15,116 nucleotides of DNA from Caldilineaceae bacterium (GTDB taxonomy: Bacteria; Chloroflexota; Anaerolineae; Caldilineales; Caldilineaceae), in contig JAPKMV010000021.1 in NCBI GenBank assembly GCA_026645635.1, positions 1-15,116 of the forward strand, read 5' to 3'. The position numbers were made by a program, and so were the translations under genes. The notes under the pieces were generated by a model. It saw only the letters and a list, made by a program, of their open reading frames with translations, was not told where the DNA came from and searched no databases. Position 1 is the first letter of the stretch. Each line of letters starts with the position of its first letter. Positions 8,675 through 15,116 of the stretch are shown one piece after another.

Positions 8675-9991
8675 TTAGGGATAAACCTTCATCGGCGACG
8701 TGACGTTCGGATTCCATGCGCTGATATCGGTGACCTCGTAGACGGCGATCTTCGGGTCGGCGCAGTCACCGCTCTCACCGCAGGTGATGGTGCCGGTCAG
8801 CCCCTGGAAGCCGGACGTGGCGGCGATGGCGTCGCGCAGCGCGCCCTTGGGGATGATCAGCGTGTCGCCATCCTGGATGGCCACAGCCTGGACGGCTGCC
8901 GCGATCACGTTGGCGGCGTCGTAGGCGTGGGCGTGGAAGGCGCTCAGCGGCGGTTCACCGTACTTGGCCTCGTGCGCAGCCAGGAAGCCCTGGTAGGCGT
9001 CGCCGAAGGCGCTGAAGTCCGGGCTGCTCAGGTACATGCCCAACGCTGCCTCACCGGCGGCGTTGACGAAGTCCTGCGAGAAGGAACCGTCAGCGGCCAT
9101 CAGCTTGACGTTCTCCAGGCCCGGCACTTCCTTGGACTGCGCGGTGATGAAGCCGGCTTCCGAGGTGAAGATCGGGTAGTAGATGATCTCGGGGCCGGCT
9201 GCGGCGATAGTGGTGAGCACCGGGCGCATGTCGGTGTCGCCGACATTGACCGCCTGCTCGGAGACGATCTCGCCGCCCAGGGCCTTGAAGGCGTCGGCAA
9301 AGGCGGTGGCCAGGCCGACGGCGTAGAGCGAGCCATCGTGGACGGTGGCGGCCTTGGTCAGGCCCAGGTTGTTGAAGGCGAATTCAGCGGCCACGGCGCC
9401 CTGCACCAGGTCGTTGTGTGCGGTGCGGAAGTAGCCCGGGGTGCGCTTCTCCGGGTCGGTCAGGTCCGGCGCGGTGTTGGAGGGCGAAACCATGCTCAGG
9501 CCGGCTTCGCTCAGGATGGGCGCGCCGACGCGGGCTTCGCTGGAACAGCTCGTGCCGATCACAGCGACGATGGTCGGGTCAGAGGCCAGCTTGGTGGCCG
9601 CGGCCTGCCCGCCTTCTGGGCTGCAGCCGGTGTCTTCGCCGACGATCTCGATGGGGTGGCCGAGCAACTCGCCGCCCAGGTCATCGACAGCGATCTCAAT
9701 GCCGCGGGCAGAGTCTTCGCCCAGGGCAGCGTTCGGGCCGGCGACCACCAGGGCGTAGCCGATGCGGATCGGGTCGCCAGCGGCGATCTCGACACAGCCA
9801 AGCGCATCGGTGCAGCCGGCGGCGGCATCGGTGCTTGCTGCGGCGTCGGCGGCAGGCGCTTCAGAGGCGGCTTCGGTGGCGGCAGCCGGCGCATCTGCGA
9901 CCGGGGCCGTCGCGGGCGGTGCGGCGCAGGCGGCGAATGCCAGCGCAAACAACACGAGTACAGAGAATAATAGTAGCGTCCGAGTTCTCAT
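8675..9991 (-). CDS. livJ: LIV-type amino-acid substrate-binding lipoprotein, paralog 1
   Basis: The chosen start is ATG 9989-9991, giving 438 residues. An in-frame upstream ATG would place about 41 residues before the signal peptide and is rejected. A lipoprotein signal (hydrophobic 6-21) ends in AFAAC with Cys22; Phe at -3 is a little unusual. An Ala/Pro/Glu-rich linker (23-58) tethers the periplasmic-binding-protein fold type I domain, which shows GIEIAVDDLGG, the ligand-loop segment SPSNTAPDLTDPE (169-181), PGYFRT and a second lobe. Six further Cys fall in close pairs (60/66, 123/149, 404/410), suggesting disulfides. The next upstream gene is a close paralog. AGGAG lies 11 nt before the ATG, a rather long gap. 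A strong promoter lies about 150 nt upstream. The exact ligand (branched-chain or other amino acid) cannot be read from sequence. Confidence 0.95.
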   Translation of the reverse strand: MRTRTLLLFSVLVLFALAFAACAAPPATAPVADAPAAATEAASEAPAADAAASTDAAAGCTDALGCVEIAAGDPIRIGYALVVAGPNAALGEDSARGIEIAVDDLGGELLGHPIEIVGEDTGCSPEGGQAAATKLASDPTIVAVIGTSCSSEARVGAPILSEAGLSMVSPSNTAPDLTDPEKRTPGYFRTAHNDLVQGAVAAEFAFNNLGLTKAATVHDGSLYAVGLATAFADAFKALGGEIVSEQAVNVGDTDMRPVLTTIAAAGPEIIYYPIFTSEAGFITAQSKEVPGLENVKLMAADGSFSQDFVNAAGEAALGMYLSSPDFSAFGDAYQGFLAAHEAKYGEPPLSAFHAHAYDAANVIAAAVQAVAIQDGDTLIIPKGALRDAIAATSGFQGLTGTITCGESGDCADPKIAVYEVTDISAWNPNVTSPMKVYP

Positions 9992-10010
9992 AGGGAAGCT
10001 TGCTCCTTTG

Positions 10011-10082
10011 TTACTGAAACACGATTGGCATGGGTTGAACGACAATTGCCCAGGTTCTGGATGCGGCAAGGTGATGAGCCAT
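10011..10082 (-). CDS. Possible 23-codon leader peptide before the binding-protein gene
   Basis: Within the roughly 150-nt leader downstream of the 10148-10176 promoter, ATG 10080-10082 opens a short frame, MAHHLAASRTWAIVVQPMPI then VFQ, ending in TAA just before the livJ ribosome binding site. Five of its last eleven codons are Ile or Val, which would suit a branched-chain sensing leader. There is no Shine-Dalgarno before it, so translation is doubtful. Confidence 0.2.
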   Translation of the reverse strand: MAHHLAASRTWAIVVQPMPIVFQ

Positions 10083-10147
10083 TTTCTGGGACAGCCCACG
10101 GCGGGGAAGAACATCGTCGCTGATGGCCTCTGCCGTGAACGCGTCGG

Positions 10148-10176
10148 ATTATAGGCGAGCGACATTCGTTTGTCAA
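10148..10176 (-). promoter_or_regulatory. Consensus sigma70-type promoter for livJ paralog 1 and livHMGF
   Basis: The minus strand reads TTGACA (10171-10176), 17 nt, TATAAT (10148-10153): both hexamers and the spacer are perfect. The start site would be near 10141, leaving about a 150-nt leader before ATG 9991. It lies between the two binding-protein genes, so the second copy and the transporter can be made independently of the first. Confidence 0.85.
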
Positions 10177-10214
10177 CACGGCATAAAGTCAGGGGGAGTA
10201 TTTGCAGGGGAAAT

Positions 10215-10304
10215 GTAGGTGCGGTTTCCATGATGCACGGATCTCATCATGGAAACCGCACCTATGTCACTGTTGGGTTTATGCGGTATGGAAACCGCAC
10301 CTAC
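10215..10304. repeat. Three copies of GTAGGTGCGGTTTCC between the two binding-protein genes
   Basis: GTAGGTGCGGTTTCC occurs at 10215-10229 on the plus strand and inverted at 10251-10265 (one mismatch) and 10290-10304 (exact). The first two form a hairpin: with a six-base ATGATG/CATCAT extension the 21-bp arms (10215-10235, 10245-10265) enclose a 9-nt loop with one mismatch. The last copy ends 10 bp after the stop of livJ paralog 2. The layout resembles bacterial REP doublets, and the GTAG at the foot recalls the tetranucleotide of RAYT-mobilised REPs. In transcription this is the 3' end of the paralog 2 message. Confidence 0.9.
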
Positions 10305-10313
10305 GTGCTCTGC

Positions 10314-11582
10314 TTACGGATAGACCTTCATCGGCGAGGTCACGTTGGGATTCCACTCCGCCGGGTCGACGATTTCGTACACGGCGATCTTCGGGTCGGC
10401 GCAGTCGCCGTTCGGGTCACAGGTCAGGTTGCCGGTGAGACCCTGGAAATTCGTGGTGGCGGCCAATGCATCGCGCAGCGCCTGGCGGCCGATCAGCAGC
10501 GTGTCGCCATCCTGCACGGCCACCTGCCCGATCGCGGAGAGGAAGAGCATCGTGGCGTCGTAGGCATGGGCATGGTAGGTGCTCAGCGGCGGCTCGCCGT
10601 AGGCATCCTGATACTTCTGCAGGAAGCCCTGGTAGGCTTCACCGAAGGCGCTGAAGTCCGGGCTGCTCAGGTACATGCCCTGGGCGGCGGCGCCGGCGGC
10701 GTTGACGAAGTCCGGCGAGAAGACACCGTCGGCGCCCATCAGCACCACGTTCTCCAGCCCGGGCACTTCGCCGGCCTGCGCAGTGACAAAGGCGCCCTCG
10801 GCGATGAAGATCGGGTAGTAGATGGCGGCCGGGTTGGCCGAGGCAATCGTCGTCAACACGGGGCGCATATCGGTGTCGCCCGTGTTCACAGCCTGCTCGG
10901 AGACGATTTCGCCGCCCAATGCCTTGAAGTTCTCGGCAAAGGCATTGACCAGACCCTGCGCGTAGACGGAGCCGTCGTGGATCGTGGCGGCCGTTGTCAG
11001 ACCCAGTTCGTTGAAAACGAACTCAGCGGCGACGCGGCCCTGCACCTTGTCGTTGTGCGCCGTGCGGAAATAGCCAGGCGAACGCTTCTCCGGGTCGGTC
11101 AGATCCGGCGCGGTGTTGGAGGGGGAGATCATGCTGGCGCCGGCGTCGCTCAGGATCGGCGCGCCGACCCGGGCTTCGCTGGAGCAGGTCGTGCCGACTA
11201 CGGCGAAAATCTGGCTGTCAGACGCCAGCTTGGCCGCCGCGGCCTGGCCGCCTTCCGGGCTGCAGCCCGTGTCTTCGCCGACGATCTCCAGCGGGTGGCC
11301 GAGCAGTTCACCGCCGGCATCGGCCACGGCGATCTCCATGCCGCGCTGCGAGTCGATGCCCAGCGAGCCATTCGGCCCGGAGGTCACCATCGCATAGGCG
11401 ATCTTGATCGGCTCCCCTGCGGGCACGGCGACGCAGCCCAGCGGGTCGGTGCAGGCGCCCGTGGCGGCGGCAGCCTCACTGCCAGCCTCCGGTGCAGCAG
11501 CCGGCGCGGCGCCCTGCGTGCAGGCCGCCAACATCAGGACGAGGACGAGCAGCAGCGCCGTCCACAAGAAACGAGAACGCAT
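10314..11582 (-). CDS. livJ: LIV-type amino-acid substrate-binding lipoprotein, paralog 2
   Basis: The protein is 422 residues from ATG 11580-11582, with AAAGGAG 9 nt upstream. The signal peptide ends in the canonical lipobox LAAC (Cys21), followed by a shorter Ala/Glu linker (22-42) than in paralog 1. The binding domain matches paralog 1 along its length (by eye about two thirds to three quarters identical), including the SPSNTAPDLTDPE ligand-loop segment, SSPDFSAFG, the HAHAYDA segment and the shared C-terminus WNPNVTSPMKVYP. All six extra Cys are conserved (44/50, 107/133, 388/394). It is the first gene of the transporter locus, with its own promoter and a structured leader, divergent from coaE. 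Tandem duplication with linker divergence is the simplest origin; the two may differ in ligand or expression. Confidence 0.95.
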   Translation of the reverse strand: MRSRFLWTALLLVLVLMLAACTQGAAPAAAPEAGSEAAAATGACTDPLGCVAVPAGEPIKIAYAMVTSGPNGSLGIDSQRGMEIAVADAGGELLGHPLEIVGEDTGCSPEGGQAAAAKLASDSQIFAVVGTTCSSEARVGAPILSDAGASMISPSNTAPDLTDPEKRSPGYFRTAHNDKVQGRVAAEFVFNELGLTTAATIHDGSVYAQGLVNAFAENFKALGGEIVSEQAVNTGDTDMRPVLTTIASANPAAIYYPIFIAEGAFVTAQAGEVPGLENVVLMGADGVFSPDFVNAAGAAAQGMYLSSPDFSAFGEAYQGFLQKYQDAYGEPPLSTYHAHAYDATMLFLSAIGQVAVQDGDTLLIGRQALRDALAATTNFQGLTGNLTCDPNGDCADPKIAVYEIVDPAEWNPNVTSPMKVYP

Positions 11583-11634
11583 GACAAAACACTCCTTTTG
11601 AATAGGTTCAGCAGGTCAACGCCTTGCACGACAA

Positions 11635-11677
11635 CGCCAAGCACGCACCGGGTTTCGTCCGGTTTTGCGGCTTGGCG
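11635..11677 (-). promoter_or_regulatory. Two-part stem-loop in the leader of livJ paralog 2
   Basis: In the minus transcript CGCCAAGC pairs with GCTTGGCG (outer 8 bp), enclosing CGC/GCG and ACCGG/CCGGT inner pairs around a small loop. It lies between the likely start site (near 11727) and the ribosome binding site. No U-tract follows. It matches no riboswitch class I can name and may be an attenuator, a stabilising element or chance. Confidence 0.5.
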
Positions 11678-11733
11678 CCATTGCACAAGATCAACGTATT
11701 CGCTGCTGAGCGCAGAAAATCAGAACATTGTGA

Positions 11734-11742
11734 ACTATATCA
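11734..11742 (-). promoter_or_regulatory. Extended -10 promoter for livJ paralog 2
   Basis: The minus strand reads TGATATAGT (TGn plus TATAGT, five of six to consensus). The -35 region at 17 nt spacing is CATCTC, poor, as is usual for extended -10 promoters. It implies a leader of about 145 nt. It lies back to back with the coaE promoter in the 237-bp divergent spacer. Confidence 0.5.
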
Positions 11743-11782
11743 CAGGTTGGCGGCGTGAGATGAATTTTGGGAGATGGTGTGC

Positions 11783-11811
11783 TTCACCTACGCGCCATGC
11801 TGTGGTAGACT
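11783..11811 (+). promoter_or_regulatory. Promoter for coaE, probably leaderless
   Basis: TTCACC (11783-11788), a 17-nt spacer ending TGTGG, then TAGACT (11806-11811): an extended -10 of the form TGG-TAGACT. It ends 8 nt before the GTG at 11820, so transcription would begin at or next to the start codon. No Shine-Dalgarno is present. Confidence 0.5.
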
Positions 11812-11819
11812 GCCAATTT

Positions 11820-12428
11820 GTGCATCGACCGATCATCGTCGGGCTGACCGGCAACATTGCCACAGGCAAGAGCACGGTGCTGGCCTATCTGCGCCACAAG
11901 GGCGCCCATATCATCGACGCCGACCGTCTGGCCCACGCGGCTATGGCGCCGTCCGGCCCCGCTTACGCTGCGGTTGTCGCTGCGTTTGGGCCTGGCGTCG
12001 TCGCAGCCGACGGGCAGATCGACCGGCTCGCCCTGGGGCGCATCGTCTTTGCCGATGCTGCCGCGCTGCAGCGGCTGGAGGCGATCGTGCATCCGGCCGT
12101 TTTTCAGTTGGCGCAGGCCGAACTGGCGACCACGACGGCGCCGGTGGTGATATTGGAAGCGATCAAACTGCTAGAATCCGGGCGATTGCTTACCTTATGT
12201 AATGAGGTGTGGGTCGTCACCGCTGCGCCGGAGATCCAAATGGCGAGGTTGCTGACGCTGCGCGGCATGAGTGAGACGGAGGCGGCGCAGCGCATGGCGG
12301 CGCAGTCATCCCAGGCGGAAAAAGTTCAGCGCGCAACGCGCGTCATCGACAACAGCGGGACGACGGACGAGTTAGCCGCACAACTCGATGCGATCTGGGC
12401 CGATTTGCTCGATAAATGGGCAATGTAA
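11820..12428 (+). CDS. coaE: Dephospho-CoA kinase
   Basis: The enzyme phosphorylates dephospho-CoA at the 3'-hydroxyl with ATP, the last step of cytosolic CoA synthesis. The 202-residue protein is of standard length. P-loop GNIATGKS (11-18) lies in GLTGNIATGKST, followed by the IIDADRLAH motif (31-39) that binds dephospho-CoA, the IVHP segment (89-92), and the C-terminal VIDNSGTTDEL typical of CoaE. The start chosen is GTG 11820-11822, because the P-loop strand begins five residues later as in other CoaE proteins; upstream in-frame ATG codons would add unrelated sequence across the promoter. There is no Shine-Dalgarno, consistent with a leaderless mRNA. It heads a same-strand group with the small membrane protein gene, dnaJ and prmA. 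Confidence 0.93.
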   Translation: MHRPIIVGLTGNIATGKSTVLAYLRHKGAHIIDADRLAHAAMAPSGPAYAAVVAAFGPGVVAADGQIDRLALGRIVFADAAALQRLEAIVHPAVFQLAQAELATTTAPVVILEAIKLLESGRLLTLCNEVWVVTAAPEIQMARLLTLRGMSETEAAQRMAAQSSQAEKVQRATRVIDNSGTTDELAAQLDAIWADLLDKWAM

Positions 12429-12430
12429 TT

Positions 12431-12492
12431 AGGACTTGCACGGGTTGAGCTTGTCGAAGCCGGCTTCGACAAGCTCAACCTGTGCAAGTCCT
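12431..12492. repeat. 62-bp loopless palindrome containing TTGAGCTTGTCGAA
   Basis: Two 31-base arms (12431-12461, 12462-12492) are reverse complements except for one position, which would be a G-U wobble in RNA. The core TTGAGCTTGTCGAAGC with its mirror belongs to a dispersed palindromic repeat that I recognise from many bacterial genomes. It starts 3 bp after the coaE stop. No U-tract follows on the plus strand, so intrinsic termination is uncertain. Confidence 0.92.
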
Positions 12493-12512
12493 GATAGCAA
12501 GAGTGGGAGTCT

Positions 12513-12704
12513 ATGGATTCGATTAAGCGCTTTTGGAATGAACATCCCGTATTGTCCAACTGGCTGGTGCTCGCCCTGGGCATGGTGGTGATCCTCTATT
12601 TCAGCGCCCGTCATGTCGGTTTCGAGGCGGGGCAGTGGGCGGCGCTGGTGGGGGCGACGGTGCTGCTCGCCGGACTTTGTGCGTGGATCATTAACTGGGA
12701 ATAG
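12513..12704 (+). CDS. Small two-helix membrane protein of unknown function
   Basis: This 63-residue protein has two hydrophobic segments (about 13-31 and 42-61) joined by a short loop SARHVGFEAGQ, and an N-terminus MDSIKRFWNEHP with mixed charges. ATG 12513-12515 follows GGGAG at a short spacing of 3 nt. It lies between the coaE palindrome and dnaJ, 20 bp before dnaJ, so co-transcription with dnaJ is likely. I recognise no family. Hairpin-like proteins of this size are often membrane-complex accessory or stress proteins, but nothing here shows that. The clean start, spacing and composition argue that it is real. Confidence 0.7.
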   Translation: MDSIKRFWNEHPVLSNWLVLALGMVVILYFSARHVGFEAGQWAALVGATVLLAGLCAWIINWE

Positions 12705-12724
12705 GGACAGTGTAGCAAGGCTTT

Positions 12725-13852
<1,128 letters not shown>

Positions 13853-13864
13853 GGTATTTACATC

Positions 13865-13974
13865 ACTACACAGAGTGCGCAGAGAAGCTACGGAGTTCAC
13901 AGAGAGATAACAGAGCGTTGGCCCTCAGTGTACTCTCTGCGAACTCTGTGCCAACTCTGCGCACTCTGTGTAGT
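13865..13974. repeat. 110-bp inverted repeat of the ACAGAGTGCGCAGAG family between dnaJ and prmA
   Basis: A perfect 20-bp arm (13865-13884, ACTACACAGAGTGCGCAGAG) pairs with 13955-13974; inner GGAGTTCACAGAGAG and CTCTCTGCGAACTCT segments extend the pairing imperfectly. It starts 12 bp after the dnaJ stop and fills most of the spacer to prmA. It could end or stabilise the dnaJ message and would partly separate prmA from it. This is a family distinct from the other repeats here. Confidence 0.92.
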
Positions 13975-14003
13975 ACAGTTTGCAACGATACGGGCATAAG
14001 TCA

Positions 14004-14978
14004 ATGAACCCAGGCGAGATTCTCGAAATATCCGTCGAGTGCGACTCCGAGGCGGCGGAGGCGGTCAGCGAGCTGTTCAACCGCTTCAACGGCGGCGACT
14101 ACGACGATGACAGCGCGGAGGGTGAGGCCAGCGGCGGTGGCGCGGTGATCGAATCCACCGGCTACGACGACTGGGCGCAGCCCATCGACGGCGAGTTTCG
14201 GCTGTGGGTGAAGACCTACATCAAGCCTGGCGCGCGCGGGGAGCAGATTCGCCGCCAGATCGAAGAAGGGCTGTGGCGGCTGAGCCTGCTTTACCCCATT
14301 CCTGAACCTCAGGTGCGCACCCTGCGCGAGGAAGACTGGGCCCACGCTTGGAAGAAGTTCTACAAGCCGCTGCGCGTGGGCAAGCGCGTCGTGCTCAAAC
14401 CCAGTTGGGAGGAGTTCGCTGCCCTGCCCGACGACATCGTGATCGAACTCGACCCGGGCATGGCCTTTGGCACCGGGCTGCACCCGACCACGCGGCTCTG
14501 CCTGGTCTGTCTGGAGGAACTTGTGCGTCCCGGCGATGCCGTGCTCGACCTGGGCACAGGCAGCGGCGTGCTGGCCATCGCTGCGGCCAAACTGGGCGCA
14601 GAGGAGATTCTCGCCGCCGACATCGACCCCATTGCCGTGGATGTGACGCAGGAGAACGCCGCGCGCAATGGCCTCGCCACCGGTGCGGGCACAGCGTTTA
14701 CGGTGCAACTGGGCAGTGTGCCGGAGCAGATGGCCGGACGATTCTCGCTGCTGGTCGTCAACATCCTGGCCGAGGTGATCGCCAAGCTCTTCGACGGCGC
14801 CTATGGCAACCCGCCGCTGGCTGAACCACTTGCGCCCGGCGGGCACATCATCCTCTCCGGCATCATTGATTTTCGGACGGACCTCGTCGTCGATGCGGTG
14901 CAGCGCCACGGCTTCCAACTGATCGACCGCAAGCAAGAGGGCGATTGGGTCGCGCTGGTGGCACGGAAATTGGAATAG
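14004..14978 (+). CDS. prmA: Ribosomal protein L11 methyltransferase PrmA
   Basis: PrmA uses S-adenosylmethionine to methylate ribosomal protein L11. The 324-residue protein has an N-terminal substrate-recognition part with the EEDWAHAWKKFYKPLRVGKR segment (109-128), then the family hallmark DPGMAFGTGLHPTT (150-163), SAM motif I DLGTGSGVLAIAAAKLG (182-198), the acidic ADIDP (205-209) and the VVNILAEV motif (251-258). A low-complexity acidic insertion (GGDYDDDSAEGEASGGG, 30-46) in the N-terminal domain is unusual. ATG 14004-14006 is preferred; an upstream TTG at 13980 would overlap the spacer repeat region and adds eight unconserved residues. No strong Shine-Dalgarno is seen. The stop codon TAG is itself part of a dispersed repeat. 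Confidence 0.96.
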   Translation: MNPGEILEISVECDSEAAEAVSELFNRFNGGDYDDDSAEGEASGGGAVIESTGYDDWAQPIDGEFRLWVKTYIKPGARGEQIRRQIEEGLWRLSLLYPIPEPQVRTLREEDWAHAWKKFYKPLRVGKRVVLKPSWEEFAALPDDIVIELDPGMAFGTGLHPTTRLCLVCLEELVRPGDAVLDLGTGSGVLAIAAAKLGAEEILAADIDPIAVDVTQENAARNGLATGAGTAFTVQLGSVPEQMAGRFSLLVVNILAEVIAKLFDGAYGNPPLAEPLAPGGHIILSGIIDFRTDLVVDAVQRHGFQLIDRKQEGDWVALVARKLE

Positions 14979-15018
14979 ACCGCGGATTTGGCGGATGCGG
15001 CGGATTCTCACGGATTTC
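14974..15018 (+). repeat. Single-arm copy of the GCGGATT repeat, overlapping the prmA stop codon
   Basis: Forty-five bases beginning AATAGACCGCGGATTT match the arm that begins at the oxidoreductase stop codon (2902 leftward, minus strand) with three mismatches. The prmA TAG (14976-14978) is bases 3-5 of the repeat. No inverted partner of the same family follows; a different repeat does. Confidence 0.9.
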
Positions 15019-15041
15019 GTAACTACCCAGGCAGGCATCAT

Positions 15042-15106
15042 CCGCAGATTTCGCAGATTACGCAGATGCACCAGCAGTTAATCTGTGAAATCTGCGCAAT
15101 CTGTGG
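15042..15106. repeat. Imperfect inverted repeat of CGCAGATT units at the right edge
   Basis: The left arm 15042-15068 (CCGCAGATTTCGCAGATTAC and on) pairs imperfectly with 15080-15106 (AATCTGTGAAATCTGCGCAA and on). The sequence ends shortly afterwards in a T-run (TCTTTT) at the window edge, so it could serve as a prmA terminator. It resembles the GCGGATT family with A for G but is better treated as a separate family. Confidence 0.8.
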
Positions 15107-15116
15107 CTCATCTTTT

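Noticed and set aside
9992..10114. 41-residue N-terminal extension of livJ paralog 1 from an upstream in-frame ATG
   Set aside because: It would bury the signal peptide internally and has no Shine-Dalgarno; the ATG at 9991 directly begins a lipoprotein signal sequence.
10170..12428. A 752-codon plus-strand open frame ending in coaE
   Set aside because: Its first 1,650 bases run antisense through a clear lipoprotein gene and both promoters; only the last 203 codons match a known family (CoaE).
14974..15106. CRISPR-like or tRNA feature at the right edge
   Set aside because: The short GCGGATT/CGCAGATT units are degenerate and inverted, with no spacer pattern and no cloverleaf.

Overview
The window is GC-rich bacterial chromosome with Shine-Dalgarno-led genes, a dnaJ-prmA pair and many dispersed intergenic hairpin repeats. 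The protein styles and repeat-filled spacers look like a Chloroflexota genome (Anaerolineae/Caldilineae-like). That placement is an impression: no rRNA or other phylogenetic marker is present. Nothing suggests a phage, plasmid or CRISPR array.

Layout. (1) 1-807, minus: a 3'-truncated Rpn/PD-(D/E)XK nuclease gene with a tandem GKIE tail and a strong internal ribosome binding site. (2) 808-1114: intergenic, with an unrecognised 60-codon open remnant and a short direct repeat. (3) 1115-2775, minus: crcB fluoride channel followed 11 bp later by a DUF190 protein carrying four CBS domains. (4) 2902-4059, minus: an FAD-dependent amino-acid/sarcosine-oxidase-type oxidoreductase. (5) 4205-11582, minus: a complete LIV-type amino-acid ABC transporter. 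In transcription order it holds two tandem paralogous substrate-binding lipoproteins, permeases LivH and an unusually long LivM, and ATPases LivG and LivF. The second binding protein has a near-consensus sigma70-type promoter, and a perfect 14-bp stem-loop separates the binding proteins from the membrane components. (6) 11820-14978, plus: coaE, a small two-helix membrane protein gene, dnaJ and prmA, divergent from the transporter.

Functionally, the lipoproteins capture an amino acid, LivHM carry it across the membrane and LivGF power the transport. The adjacent flavoprotein may oxidise the imported compound or a relative of it. The other genes are housekeeping: CoA synthesis, a chaperone, ribosomal protein methylation and fluoride export.

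The most distinctive feature is in the spacers. At least six unrelated families of inverted or dispersed repeats sit just downstream of stop codons, and one family overlaps the stop codon of two unrelated genes. I see no obviously new multi-gene system. The best leads are the possible intragenic small protein in the Rpn gene, the stop-codon-anchored repeats, the DUF190-CBS4 partner of CrcB, the extended LivM, and two genes that look leaderless behind extended -10 promoters.
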